DNA of 64,000 bases from assembly GCF_002163875.1 (NCBI RefSeq), contig NZ_CP019333.1:1-64000 (forward strand), in the 5' to 3' direction. A program made the position numbers and the translations under genes. Positions 44,385-53,689 of this stretch are shown here, one piece after another (the stretch's first letter is position 1; the number at the start of each line of letters is the position of its first letter). The DNA comes from Gilvibacter sp. SZ-19 (GTDB lineage: Bacteria; Bacteroidota; Bacteroidia; Flavobacteriales; Flavobacteriaceae). Below the pieces are notes generated by a model. The model searched no databases. It saw only the letters and a program-made list of their open reading frames with translations, and was not told where the DNA came from.

Positions 44385-45741
44385 ATTGAATGCTTATACG
44401 GTAGCCTAGGTTAACGCCATAGGTATCTCTAAACCCATCGCCCCAATCTGCAGCGGTTTGTAGTTCTACCATTCCATAAGTTCCAAAGTCGTACTGAAAA
44501 CTTATAAAAGTATTGAGGATTTGCTGCGGAGGGTCTATTCGATTGTCCATACGGAAGGAACCAAAATTCTCCCAAGCAGTAAGCTTGGTCTTTACCAACC
44601 AAGCATTGCGCCCTGCGCTTAAACCCAAATGAACGCCTCTAACGCGGTTATTCCCTATCTCTAGACCAGTTGCATCCATAGAGATAAAAGGTAGACCTAA
44701 GATATTGCCATCGTAGGTCCAACCAGAACGATAAACACCACTTCTGAAGTAATTGTCACGACCAGAATCTCCAAATTCTCCGCTTTGGTCCGTAGTTTGA
44801 AAATATTCTAAGACCATTCCCTTGAAGAAACTGGTGTATTCGGTAGTATTGGGGTCAAAGTAAAATCCCCAAATACCATCTGGCAAATTTTTTAATCGCG
44901 TTCCGGAACCATCTTCAAAAGGGTGGTGATGATAAAAACGAAAGTTTCCATAAGCCGTTCTGTGGTTTACTTCCAATTCGTAAATTCCAATGTGATTTCC
45001 TAAGGCGTTGGCCTGATCGGTATCTGCAGCAGCATCGCCCCCACGTCGAGCAAAAAAAACATCGATAAAATCTGAAAAGCCAGTAGGTTGCTCCCCGCGT
45101 TCTGGTGAATTTCCTCCCCATTGCGCATAATGCTGAATTCCAGCTCTAAGGGTACTTCTGGGGCTGATATTGATTATGGCAGCCAATCGCTTGTAATGCA
45201 GTCGTGCATCTTCAACAAAACGATCGTCGTTAAGCCAATAATGACCAAGGCCGTAATCTAGAGCTACCCCTTTAAAGATTTTTAAAGCTTGTGGAGCCTC
45301 CACAAGGACACCAGGAATAGCTCTTGCATTTCCAGCGATCAGAAAGTTATCTTGCACAGTGCTCAAGCCCTCAAAGCGATCTCGATTGCGTTTTGCACCC
45401 ACAACCAAAGAAAGCCAAGGCGTATCCAATTGCCCAAAGAACTCATCGCGTTGTAACTCGGTTGGCACTTCATCACGGTAGAACAAACTCGCTTTCCCAG
45501 AGAGTCTCCATCCGTTACGCAACACATATTGACCTTCTAACCCACCATGGATCAAGAAATTCGATTCACTGCCAATTGCACCATTGGTATTTGCCTGCAT
45601 CCAAAAGGGCAGGTTACGCTGGCTACTTCTAAGTAAAGAAAGACCGGCTTCTGCTTTATACTCTAATTGTTGGGCGTGAAGTAAGGATACACTCCCCATT
45701 AAAGTCAAGAGGAGTAATAAATACAATTTGGGACTGCGCAT
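44383..45741 (-). CDS. Capsule assembly Wzi family outer-membrane protein
   Basis: A 452-residue beta-barrel protein of the Wzi/capsule-assembly family; in Klebsiella Wzi binds capsule at the cell surface. Signal peptide to about residue 23 (SLLHAQ). Family-like stretches: SSQRNLPFWMQANTNGAIG near residue 41, VVGAKRNRDRFEGLS, RAGIQHYAQWGGNSP, HHHPFEDGSG and DSGRDNYFRSGVY, and a barrel C-terminus ending in YGVNLGYRISIQ. It lies at the end of the minus-strand polysaccharide cluster, 10 bp behind the dehydratase gene, consistent with capsule attachment. Confidence 0.88.
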   Translation of the reverse strand: MRSPKLYLLLLLTLMGSVSLLHAQQLEYKAEAGLSLLRSSQRNLPFWMQANTNGAIGSESNFLIHGGLEGQYVLRNGWRLSGKASLFYRDEVPTELQRDEFFGQLDTPWLSLVVGAKRNRDRFEGLSTVQDNFLIAGNARAIPGVLVEAPQALKIFKGVALDYGLGHYWLNDDRFVEDARLHYKRLAAIINISPRSTLRAGIQHYAQWGGNSPERGEQPTGFSDFIDVFFARRGGDAAADTDQANALGNHIGIYELEVNHRTAYGNFRFYHHHPFEDGSGTRLKNLPDGIWGFYFDPNTTEYTSFFKGMVLEYFQTTDQSGEFGDSGRDNYFRSGVYRSGWTYDGNILGLPFISMDATGLEIGNNRVRGVHLGLSAGRNAWLVKTKLTAWENFGSFRMDNRIDPPQQILNTFISFQYDFGTYGMVELQTAADWGDGFRDTYGVNLGYRISIQ

Positions 45742-45751
45742 GTTAGCTGAA

Positions 45752-47788
45752 TTATTTTTTCTGAAGAATTTCAGGAGTGATCACCTCTGGATGATCAACA
45801 TCTTGCTCCTTAGCCTTGGACATCTCTTCTTCGCTAAGATCCAGACATTCAAAATCTGAGTTCTTGCTGATGAATTCTGGAACAAGAGATTTCATTTTGG
45901 TCACAACACTGTGGTCGTCGTGACGCAAGGCCGCTTCTATGATCTTGTTTATCTTTTTGCTGACAAAATCAAAGTCTTTGATCACGTCGCGAGCAATTAA
46001 GATTTTCTCATGATGCGTTGGTAAAGCGTGGCTAGAATCACTTATAAGCTCTTCGTAAAGCTTCTCGCCCGGACGAAGACCAGTTATTTTTATGGCGATA
46101 TCCTTATCTGGTTCGTAACCCGCAAGTTTGATCATCTTCTTGGCAAGATCCATAATCTTAACAGGCTCTCCCATATCGAAGATATAGATCTCTCCCCCTT
46201 TCCCCATGGCTCCGGCTTCCAATACGAGCTGGCAAGCTTCTGGAATGGTCATGAAATAGCGAATGATGTCTGGGTGGGTGATAGTTACAGGACCACCTTT
46301 TTCAATTTGTTTTTTAAAGAGCGGCACCACACTACCGTTAGATCCTAATACATTTCCAAATCGGGTAGTTATGAACTTGGTCTCAGAAGCAGTTCCTTCA
46401 CTGTTCACATAATAGTTTCGCGACTGCACATACATCTCGGCAGCTCTTTTAGAGGCTCCCATGACATTACTTGGATTCACTGCTTTATCGGTAGAAACCA
46501 TCACAAAACGATTCACCTTGTTTAATACCGCTAGGTCTGCAAGGTTCTTAGTTCCATAAATGTTTGTGATCACTGCCTCCGGAGAGTTGTCCTCCATGAG
46601 CGGAACGTGCTTGTACGCCGCCGCATGATAGATCACATCAATATTGTATTTTTTGAAGAACACTCCCAATCGGTTGCGATTGGCTACGTCGCAGATCAAA
46701 CATTTGATGTTCAAATCCGGATGATTGTTCTGCAGTTCGAGTCTTAAGTTGTGCAATGGAGTCTCCGCCTGATCCAATACCAAGACCAACTTAGGGTTGA
46801 AATTGGCCAATTGTCGTACGATCTCGCTTCCGATGGATCCGGCACCGCCCGTTACCAATATGGTTTTATTGCTGAGCTGCTTTATCTTTTCATCGTTGTG
46901 TAGAACGATAGGATCTCTTTCTAACAAGTCCTCGATCTGTAGGTTCTTTACCTGATTGGCTACGGATTTATTCTCACTCCAGTCTAGCACAAGTGGCGAA
47001 TTATACACCTTCATGTCGTGCTCTAAGCAGTCTTCCACTATAGCGAATTTCTGATTGGCAGATAGCTCGCTTCCAGACATGATAACCGCAGTAGCATTGA
47101 GTTCTTTGATCTGATCGCTTAACTTGCTTTCTAATTTGATCACCGGTTTACCTAAGATCTGCAGGCGCTTGTTAATGTTTCGCGTGGCCACAAAACCTTG
47201 TATTTGGAATCGCTGTGGATGCTCAATGTCTAAAGCAGCCGCAATAGAGATCGCATTCTCATCTATACCAATAATAACGGCTTTTTCCATTTCTTCGCCC
47301 ATCTGAGCGATCTTAAAGTATTCGAACAACTGCTTTACTGCTAGCCTGAAAAGGAATAAGAATGTGAACGAGAAGAAAAGGTAAAGTACTAATGAAGAGT
47401 TCAAGAAGATCTTTTCTCCCTTCATGGCAAGCATAGAATAGTTGAATACCATCAATACCCCAAAGGTACTTGCAGAAGCAAGAAGCAACTTCAAGGCATC
47501 CATATAGGAACTGTGTCTAATAAGCCCTGCATAGGTCTTAAAGAGTAACATAAATCCAAAATGAACTCCTACGATCATTAAGACCTGTTGGGTTGCACTG
47601 AGTAACTTTAAATATTGAATTTGAAGGTCTTGAAGTACAATTGCTGTCAACACAATAGAACAGACTAAAAGAAAGGTGTCTATAAGCAATACGCACCAGC
47701 GCGGTAAATACTTTAAACTTCTAACGTCTAAAGCACTATCGCTTGAGGAAAGTATGATTTGAAGCGCGTTTCGTAATTTTCCTGCCAT
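45752..47788 (-). CDS. pglF: UDP-GlcNAc 4,6-dehydratase, membrane-bound (PglF/WbpM-like)
   Basis: A 678-residue protein with four N-terminal membrane helices (about residues 30-150), a first Rossmann-like region, and a C-terminal SDR domain from about 310 (VTGGAGSIGSEIVRQL). The catalytic stretch VSTDKAVNPSNVMGASKRA has Met where classical SDRs have Tyr, the SMK form typical of WbpM/PglF. These make UDP-4-keto-6-deoxy-GlcNAc. With the next three genes (aminotransferase, acetyltransferase, phosphosugar transferase) it completes the UDP-diacetylbacillosamine route. Product of the alternative WbpM role would be UDP-QuiNAc, but the neighbours favour bacillosamine. Confidence 0.9.
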   Translation of the reverse strand: MAGKLRNALQIILSSSDSALDVRSLKYLPRWCVLLIDTFLLVCSIVLTAIVLQDLQIQYLKLLSATQQVLMIVGVHFGFMLLFKTYAGLIRHSSYMDALKLLLASASTFGVLMVFNYSMLAMKGEKIFLNSSLVLYLFFSFTFLFLFRLAVKQLFEYFKIAQMGEEMEKAVIIGIDENAISIAAALDIEHPQRFQIQGFVATRNINKRLQILGKPVIKLESKLSDQIKELNATAVIMSGSELSANQKFAIVEDCLEHDMKVYNSPLVLDWSENKSVANQVKNLQIEDLLERDPIVLHNDEKIKQLSNKTILVTGGAGSIGSEIVRQLANFNPKLVLVLDQAETPLHNLRLELQNNHPDLNIKCLICDVANRNRLGVFFKKYNIDVIYHAAAYKHVPLMEDNSPEAVITNIYGTKNLADLAVLNKVNRFVMVSTDKAVNPSNVMGASKRAAEMYVQSRNYYVNSEGTASETKFITTRFGNVLGSNGSVVPLFKKQIEKGGPVTITHPDIIRYFMTIPEACQLVLEAGAMGKGGEIYIFDMGEPVKIMDLAKKMIKLAGYEPDKDIAIKITGLRPGEKLYEELISDSSHALPTHHEKILIARDVIKDFDFVSKKINKIIEAALRHDDHSVVTKMKSLVPEFISKNSDFECLDLSEEEMSKAKEQDVDHPEVITPEILQKK

Positions 47789-47803
47789 AGTCGCATGCTA
47801 TTG

Positions 47804-48943
47804 CTACTTCATAAACTGAAGTATCGCCTGTTTTATCCGGTCCCTATCAGCATCCGTTAAATTGGAACCAGAAGGCATGCACAATCCTTTTTTAAATAAC
47901 TCTTCTGCAGTACCATCACCAAAAAATCGGGTTCCTTCAAAAACCGGCTGAAGATGCATTGGTTTCCACAAAGGTCTGCTTTCTATGTTATTTGCTTGCA
48001 AAAATATACGTAATTTTTCGTTATTCAACCGATCGTCCGACTTTTTAAAGCGTATAGCGGACAACCAATGATTGCTGTAGGCATCTTCTGTGGATTCTAC
48101 CAATACATCTACCATGTCCGAATCGGCAAAGATCTCCCGGTAGAATTCGTTGTTTTTTCTTCGGAGTTCAACATGTTTGTCCAACACCTCCATTTGTCCT
48201 CTACCTATACCCGCAACTATATTACTCATGCGATAATTATAGCCGATTTCAGAGTGCTGATAATGCGGAGCCTGGTCTCTGGCTTGTGTGGCCCAAAAGA
48301 CTGTTTTTTCTTTTTGCTGCGGATTGCGACAAACCAATGCCCCACCACCAGATGTTGTAATGATCTTATTACCGTTAAAAGACAAAATGGACAGATCACC
48401 AAAGGTTCCGCATTTTCGACCTTTATAGCTAGATCCAAGGGCCTCAGCTGCATCTTCTATTAAAAAGATATCATGCGCCTTACAAATCGCTTCGATCTTA
48501 TCGATTTGTGCTGGCATGCCATATAAATGAACAACCAATACTGCTTTTGGCTTTACACCAGCAGCTATACGCGATGTTATAGCAGCTTCTAAATGCTCTG
48601 GGCTCATATTCCAAGTGGTCGGTTCTGAGTCTACAAATACAGGCTTGGCTCCTTGATATACTATTGGATTGGAAGTTCCACAAAAAGTAAAGGATTGACA
48701 TAAAACCTCATCGCCGGCAGTTACACCTGCATGCAGTAAGGCCAAATGAATAGCAGCTGTGCCTGAAGAAAGACAGGCCGTGTGATTCCCAGGACCCAAA
48801 TAATCCTCGATGGCCTTTTCAAAACCATTTACATTCGGCCCTAAAGGTGCAATCCAATTTTGGGCAAAAGCCTCGTCGACGTATTTCTGTTCAGTCCCTC
48901 CCATATGCGGAGAGGACAACCAAATTTTAGAAGGTTGGCTCAT
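47804..48943 (-). CDS. pglE: PLP-dependent sugar aminotransferase (PglE-like)
   Basis: A 379-residue DegT/DnrJ/EryC1-family enzyme that adds an amino group to the C4 ketone of a UDP-sugar. Visible: N-terminal IWLSSPHMGGTEQKYVDEAF, CLSSGTAAIHLALLHAGV for PLP phosphate binding, FLIEDAAEALGSSYKGRKCG with the cofactor Asp, and FNGNKIITTSGGGALV with the Schiff-base Lys near residue 186. The ATG at 48943 shares one base with the acetyltransferase stop; an in-frame TTG directly before it is less likely. In Campylobacter the same enzyme trio makes diacetylbacillosamine. Confidence 0.92.
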   Translation of the reverse strand: MSQPSKIWLSSPHMGGTEQKYVDEAFAQNWIAPLGPNVNGFEKAIEDYLGPGNHTACLSSGTAAIHLALLHAGVTAGDEVLCQSFTFCGTSNPIVYQGAKPVFVDSEPTTWNMSPEHLEAAITSRIAAGVKPKAVLVVHLYGMPAQIDKIEAICKAHDIFLIEDAAEALGSSYKGRKCGTFGDLSILSFNGNKIITTSGGGALVCRNPQQKEKTVFWATQARDQAPHYQHSEIGYNYRMSNIVAGIGRGQMEVLDKHVELRRKNNEFYREIFADSDMVDVLVESTEDAYSNHWLSAIRFKKSDDRLNNEKLRIFLQANNIESRPLWKPMHLQPVFEGTRFFGDGTAEELFKKGLCMPSGSNLTDADRDRIKQAILQFMK

Positions 48944-49551
48944 CAATTATTGTATTTTATTATTCTACCAGGATTTCCAACAACCACAGCGCTATCAGGT
49001 ATATCCTCTAAAACTACACATCCAGCACCAACGGTAGCCCAAGCACCTATAGAGACCCCAGGAAGAACAATGGCTCCAGCTCCTACTTGGGTACCTTCCC
49101 CAACACTTACACGTCCAGTTAAGGTAGCGTTGGGTGAAATATGCACAAAATCTGCAAGTATACAATCGTGTTCGACGACTGCTCCAGTATTTATTATACA
49201 ATGTTGCCCAACTACTGCATCTGTATTGATAACAGCCCCAGCAAGGACTGCAGTACCCGCACCTATGTTAACTGTCGATTCAACGATGGCACTTGGATGA
49301 ATTATGCTGAAAAAATCTTGTTCGATTTGCTTCGATATGACACTTCGGCTGCGATTATCTCCTACCCCAATATGAAATTGATCCTCAGGGCCAAACTCGC
49401 CCTTACTTAGATCGTGTTGTACCTTGATCTCTCCGAAATCAATTATAGTTTTGTTGTGATCCCAAACCCCGTCCAAGGTTAGACCATTCACCTTCATTAG
49501 GTGTGCTATAACTCTTGCCTGATCTGATGCACCAAATAAATGTCTTTTCAT
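48943..49551 (-). CDS. pglD: Sugar N-acetyltransferase (PglD/NeuD-like)
   Basis: A 202-residue acetyltransferase: a small Rossmann-like N-terminal domain (HLFGASDQARVIAHLM) and a left-handed beta helix of hexapeptide repeats from about residue 90 (IHPSAIVESTVNIGAGTAVL, then GAVVEHDCILADFVHISPNA with the catalytic His, then GAWATVGAGCVVL). It would N-acetylate the amino sugar from the PglE-like enzyme to give UDP-diNAc-bacillosamine. It is overlapped by 4 bp with the phosphosugar transferase gene upstream. Confidence 0.9.
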   Translation of the reverse strand: MKRHLFGASDQARVIAHLMKVNGLTLDGVWDHNKTIIDFGEIKVQHDLSKGEFGPEDQFHIGVGDNRSRSVISKQIEQDFFSIIHPSAIVESTVNIGAGTAVLAGAVINTDAVVGQHCIINTGAVVEHDCILADFVHISPNATLTGRVSVGEGTQVGAGAIVLPGVSIGAWATVGAGCVVLEDIPDSAVVVGNPGRIIKYNN

Positions 49552-50165
49552 GATTCTGGAGATCCTGTAAATTTTTCTATGGTTGGCTTTTCTTTCGGAT
49601 TTATGTCCTTAGAAGCAAGCACTTTAAAAACCGTTTTAACCAAAATTTTAATATCCAAGCCCATTGAAATGTTTTGCACATACCAACTGTCTAAAGCCAG
49701 TTTCTCATCCCAACTAATAGCATTGCGACCATTGACTTGAGCCCATCCAGTGATCCCGGGTTTAACCTCATGGCGCTTCTTTTGAGAACTATTATAAAGC
49801 GGGAGGTATTCAGGCAAAAGCGGTCGTGGCCCCACCAAACTCATATCACCATTAATGACATTAAGCAATTGCGGGATCTCATCCAAGGAGGTCTTACGCA
49901 CAAATTTGCCTATTGGTGTCAGGCGATCAACATCCGGTAGCAGCTCTCCATCGGCATCTTTCTTGTCATTCATCGTTTTGAACTTGAGAATTTTGAATAG
50001 GCGTTCCGATTTTCCCGGGCGTATTTGAATAAAAAATGGCTTTCCGTTGTTAGCTATTAAAAGACCTATAGTGAGTACAAAGAAAATGGGTAATAAAACC
50101 ACAAAGACCAAACTAGCGACTAGGATATCCGCGATCGGTTTTATAAAAAGAACATATACTTTCAT
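49548..50165 (-). CDS. pglC: Undecaprenyl-phosphate phosphosugar transferase (PglC-like)
   Basis: A 205-residue monotopic phosphoglycosyl transferase that starts repeat-unit synthesis on undecaprenyl phosphate. One N-terminal re-entrant helix (ILVASLVFVVLLPIFFVLTI), then the catalytic domain with FKILKFKTMND, KTSLDEIPQLLNVINGDMSL and VGPRPLLPEYL, and KPGITGWAQVNGRNAISW. The minimal length equals PglC rather than WbaP/WcaJ. Given the three genes behind it the natural substrate is likely UDP-diacetylbacillosamine, making that the first sugar of the repeat unit. Confidence 0.93.
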   Translation of the reverse strand: MKVYVLFIKPIADILVASLVFVVLLPIFFVLTIGLLIANNGKPFFIQIRPGKSERLFKILKFKTMNDKKDADGELLPDVDRLTPIGKFVRKTSLDEIPQLLNVINGDMSLVGPRPLLPEYLPLYNSSQKKRHEVKPGITGWAQVNGRNAISWDEKLALDSWYVQNISMGLDIKILVKTVFKVLASKDINPKEKPTIEKFTGSPES

Positions 50166-51364
50166 TGCACTTGTTCAGTTATAGTCGCATAAGTATGCTC
50201 AGGAAGCAAGTTCTCCATATAGTAGGTATAACCTCTTTCACCGAGTTCTTTTGCCATTTCAGGTTGATCAATTAACATTTCGATCTTATTAGCCGCTACT
50301 TCTATCTTATCTCTTGTTGTCCAAAAGCCCGCTCCGATTTCATCCTCTAACCAAGTACCAAAATCCGTAACAGGATCTATTACCGCCACTACAGGGATAC
50401 CCGCATTAAAATAGGTCAGTGACTTTGACGGTAGATTTGGAATGGTAAATCGTTCGTCTAAAGAGATCAATCCAACATCTGCCATTTGCATTAGCTTAAA
50501 ATACGTTTTTCTAGGAACAAAATCCTTAACAAGGATATTGTCAATATTAGCTTGCGCAATTAATTGTTGCAATTTGGCCGCTTCTGTGCCTCGCCCGACA
50601 ACATAGATCAAAACTTCGCTTCTGTGAGACAAGGACTTTGCAAGTTCCACTAAATTCTCTACGCGCTGAGGTTTGCCCAAGTTTCCTCCAAAGAACAAAA
50701 GAAACTTACCGGTTAATCCCATTTCCTTTTTAAGAGCTACTCTCTGTGAACGGTCAAAATTGTGAGGAGCTTGCCAATTAGGTAATAAATGCAGTTTGTT
50801 AGGGTCTACCTCAGGATTGTGGGCTTTTACATAAGCGATATTCCCAGGTGACATGCATCCGATCTTATTAGCCGTAGCGTATAATTTGCGCTCCATTCGT
50901 CTAAAGAAACGGTGCATAATTCCTCCATCACTCATAAAGCCAAGATCTACTGCATTCTGCGGGAAAATATCACGCAGTATTAGATATACAGGAGCCTTAT
51001 ACCTTTTCTTTAGGCGCGCTGCAAGCGAAGCGAGCGAAATAGGCGGAGTCGGCATGATGATCAGATCAAATTCAATGCTCTTTGGCAAATGCTTTTTTAT
51101 AGCACGCTGATAAGCATACGGCATAGTCAAAATGGCTAAGCCTTTTTTTATGTTTCCAACATTCTGATGTTCCGGCACTTTAGCCCTGATCACATGTAAG
51201 CCGCCTTCTACGGCGTAACCTATGTCGTCTTCATTATTAGCACAGGCCACTACATAGACCTCATATCCCCGACCTTTAAACTCTTCCATAAGATCAGTAT
51301 AAAGATTATTCCCAGAACCAATCTTTGGAAAATCAAAGGAAAGATATAGTAACTTCTTGTTCAA
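50162..51364 (-). CDS. Glycosyltransferase family 4, WbuB-like
   Basis: A 400-residue GT-B glycosyltransferase. N-terminal LSFDFPKIGSGNNLYTDLM and VIMPTPP-like acceptor region; C-terminal donor domain with FLLFFGGNLGKPQRVENLV near residue 225 and ADVGLISLDERFTIPNLPSK with the following LTYFNAGIPVVAV. It resembles WbuB, which sits behind fnlA-fnlB-fnlC in E. coli O26 and is thought to transfer L-FucNAc; the same order here supports that donor. Overlaps the PglC-like gene by 4 bp, so L-FucNAc may be added directly to lipid-linked bacillosamine. Confidence 0.82.
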   Translation of the reverse strand: MNKKLLYLSFDFPKIGSGNNLYTDLMEEFKGRGYEVYVVACANNEDDIGYAVEGGLHVIRAKVPEHQNVGNIKKGLAILTMPYAYQRAIKKHLPKSIEFDLIIMPTPPISLASLAARLKKRYKAPVYLILRDIFPQNAVDLGFMSDGGIMHRFFRRMERKLYATANKIGCMSPGNIAYVKAHNPEVDPNKLHLLPNWQAPHNFDRSQRVALKKEMGLTGKFLLFFGGNLGKPQRVENLVELAKSLSHRSEVLIYVVGRGTEAAKLQQLIAQANIDNILVKDFVPRKTYFKLMQMADVGLISLDERFTIPNLPSKSLTYFNAGIPVVAVIDPVTDFGTWLEDEIGAGFWTTRDKIEVAANKIEMLIDQPEMAKELGERGYTYYMENLLPEHTYATITEQVQ

Positions 51365-51367
51365 AGT

Positions 51368-52504
51368 TTAGGCTTTTGACCAGACCACTCTGTTGATATA
51401 ATCGGTGTATGAAATAATAATACGAACCACCTTTTCTGAAACGTTTGGCATGCTGTAATCGGCAACTTGTCTGAAGTTACGCTGCGGATTGCGCTGCTGT
51501 AAACTTAAAGCAGCAAGCCCTTGTAGCACACGTTCTGGCTGCAGACCAACCATCATTACAGAAGCTTCTTCCATAGCCTCTGGGCGCTCATGAGCCTCAC
51601 GAATGTTCAATGCGTGAAAATTCAAGATCGAAGACTCTTCGGAAATTGTACCACTGTCTGATAACACTGCAAAAGAATTAACCTGCAAGGCGTTGTAGTC
51701 ACTAAAACCAAGAGGCTTTAAAAACTGTATGTTCTTATGTGTTTTGACCTCTTTTGCTTCTAGCATATTGCGTGTACGCGGATGGGTCGAAACAATTACG
51801 GGATAGTCGTATTTTTCAGCTATGGTGTTTAGCGAAATAATTAGTCCTTCGAAGTTCTTCGGATTGCTGATGTTCTCTTCGCGGTGGGCTGAAACAACAA
51901 AATATTCGTGCTTTTTCAGATCTAAGCGTTGCAAAACATCTGAAGCGGCGATCTTTTCTTGAAACTGATTAAGCACCTCGAACATAGGGCTTCCGGTCTT
52001 GATAACACGATCTGGCGAAAGTCCTTCGCGCAGCAGATACTCTCTAGCGATATCACTGTAGGTCAGGTTGATGTCTGCTACGTGATCTACGATTTTTCTG
52101 TTGGTCTCCTCCGGTACACGCTGATCAAAACAACGGTTACCAGCTTCCATGTGAAACACAGGGATCTTGCGTTTTTTAGCCGGAATAGCACACAGACAAG
52201 AGTTAGTGTCTCCTAAGACCAAAAAGGCATCTGGCTGGATTTCTTCCAATAGCGGGTCTATTCCTATCAAAATACGCCCTACAGTTTCTGTAGCATTCTT
52301 TCCTGCTGCACCTAAAAAGTGGTCTGGTTTTCTAATGCCAAGGTCTTCGAAAAAGATCTCGTTGAGTTCGTAGTCGTAGTTTTGTCCAGTGTGAATTAGA
52401 ATATGATCAATGGCTGGATTTGCATCAAGTGCTTTCATTACGCAAGCAAGCCTGATGATCTCTGGTCTTGTTCCTACTACGGTGACAACTTTTAGCTGCT
52501 TCAT
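51368..52504 (-). CDS. fnlC: UDP-sugar 2-epimerase (FnlC/WbjD-like)
   Basis: A 378-residue non-hydrolysing UDP-N-acetylhexosamine 2-epimerase. Motifs: VVTVVGTRPEIIRLACVMKA at the N-terminus, HTGQNYDYELNEIFFEDLG, HMEAGNRCFDQRVPEETNRK, SAHREENISNPKNFEGLI and LSDSGTISEESSIL. In the context of the two genes upstream it should convert UDP-N-acetyl-L-pneumosamine to UDP-L-FucNAc. It is 3 bp before the WbuB-like gene. Confidence 0.9.
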   Translation of the reverse strand: MKQLKVVTVVGTRPEIIRLACVMKALDANPAIDHILIHTGQNYDYELNEIFFEDLGIRKPDHFLGAAGKNATETVGRILIGIDPLLEEIQPDAFLVLGDTNSCLCAIPAKKRKIPVFHMEAGNRCFDQRVPEETNRKIVDHVADINLTYSDIAREYLLREGLSPDRVIKTGSPMFEVLNQFQEKIAASDVLQRLDLKKHEYFVVSAHREENISNPKNFEGLIISLNTIAEKYDYPVIVSTHPRTRNMLEAKEVKTHKNIQFLKPLGFSDYNALQVNSFAVLSDSGTISEESSILNFHALNIREAHERPEAMEEASVMMVGLQPERVLQGLAALSLQQRNPQRNFRQVADYSMPNVSEKVVRIIISYTDYINRVVWSKA

Positions 52505-52559
52505 CTCTGCTGGGTTTTCTGTGGCAAAAATAGGGGTTAATCTTTACAATCCGCAGCAA

Positions 52560-53684
52560 TTAATCTACGGATTCGAAATAGGTATCTGGGTCTTCCGGAT
52601 CATAAGGTTCGTTGATCCAAAACAAGGTGATCAATTCATCATCGCCAATATTGGTGATATTGTGCGTGTACCAAATGGGCATATCAACATAGGCAGGTTC
52701 GTTCCCGTCTAAATAAAACTCATAGACCTTATCCGTATTAACTTTTCTAAGTTTGATACAAGCCTTTCCGCTTATCACTGCGAATCGCTCCACCTTTCTG
52801 GTGTGGTAATGATTGCCTCTTGTGATTCCAGGTACCGTTGTGGAATAAGACGACTGCCCTGATGTTCCGGCCCGCATGATCTCTACAAAAGCTCCGCGAT
52901 TGTCGGTATGCTTTACAAACTTTCTTGGAAAGTAGTCCTTTGGGATGTAAGAGGTGAAGGTGTTAAACAGGTCTTTATCAAAGGCCTCGCTAATGTCTGG
53001 AACTTGTCCGTTTTCAACATATGCGGTTTTAAAACCTTCTAATTTTTTTAGCACCTGCCTAACGGACTGCTGTACAGGTGCAGGGATCTTGTGGAAATTC
53101 ACTCCGGATTCACCGTTGGTGATATGCTCAAAAAAGTGAGCTACAAGATCGTTCACATAGATCAACGAGACCTCGGCGTCTTGATGCACCTCTGGCGTAC
53201 CGCCATTGTTGAGCAGGTGACAGAAGGTCGCAACAAAGGAATTGTAGAACGGCTTCCCAAAAGGTCCAAATACGTTTGGAATAAGCAATGAGGTAAGGCT
53301 TCCCCCGCTAGAGGCAGCCCATTGCTCCAACAACTCACGGCCGTCCTTTTTAGATTGCCCGTAAAGGTTGTCTTGTTCTTCTTGTGTTGAGGAACTGAAA
53401 ATGATCTTTGGTTTAGAAGCAGTAGCCTCGCAAGCAGCGATCAGCTTTTTAACAAGACCCACATTGGTGTCGTAGATGACCTGCGGATCTTCGTGTCTAT
53501 TCATGGCTGCAATATGCACAATCACATCGCAGCTCGCTACCCAAGTTGCCAAGCGGTCGGCATCTTCGAACAAAGCGCGCTCAAAAGGAACACGACAGAT
53601 CTGTTGCTCGTCTTTTGTTCCTAAATAGTTGAATAGGTGTTGCCCGATAAAACCGGCCTGTCCGGTGATCCCAACTCGTTTCAT
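52560..53684 (-). CDS. fnlB: UDP-4-keto sugar C3-epimerase/reductase (FnlB/CapF-like)
   Basis: A 374-residue two-domain enzyme. N-terminal SDR domain (GITGQAGFIGQHLFNYLG; FSSSTQEEQDNLYGQSKKDG with Tyr-x-x-x-Lys) reduces the 4-keto group with NADPH; the C-terminal cupin domain from about residue 245 (KFVKHTDNRGAFVEIMRAG, RGNHYHTRKVERFAVISG) performs C3 epimerisation and binds zinc through His residues. This is the middle step to UDP-L-FucNAc. Five bp behind fnlA; 55-bp gap before fnlC. Confidence 0.92.
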   Translation of the reverse strand: MKRVGITGQAGFIGQHLFNYLGTKDEQQICRVPFERALFEDADRLATWVASCDVIVHIAAMNRHEDPQVIYDTNVGLVKKLIAACEATASKPKIIFSSSTQEEQDNLYGQSKKDGRELLEQWAASSGGSLTSLLIPNVFGPFGKPFYNSFVATFCHLLNNGGTPEVHQDAEVSLIYVNDLVAHFFEHITNGESGVNFHKIPAPVQQSVRQVLKKLEGFKTAYVENGQVPDISEAFDKDLFNTFTSYIPKDYFPRKFVKHTDNRGAFVEIMRAGTSGQSSYSTTVPGITRGNHYHTRKVERFAVISGKACIKLRKVNTDKVYEFYLDGNEPAYVDMPIWYTHNITNIGDDELITLFWINEPYDPEDPDTYFESVD

Positions 53685-53689
53685 AGGGT

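Noticed and set aside
45752-50165. Campylobacter-type N-linked protein glycosylation locus
   Set aside because: PglF/E/D/C-like genes are present but no PglB oligosaccharyltransferase or PglK is seen, while Wzx, Wzy-like and Wzi-like genes point to a surface polymer.
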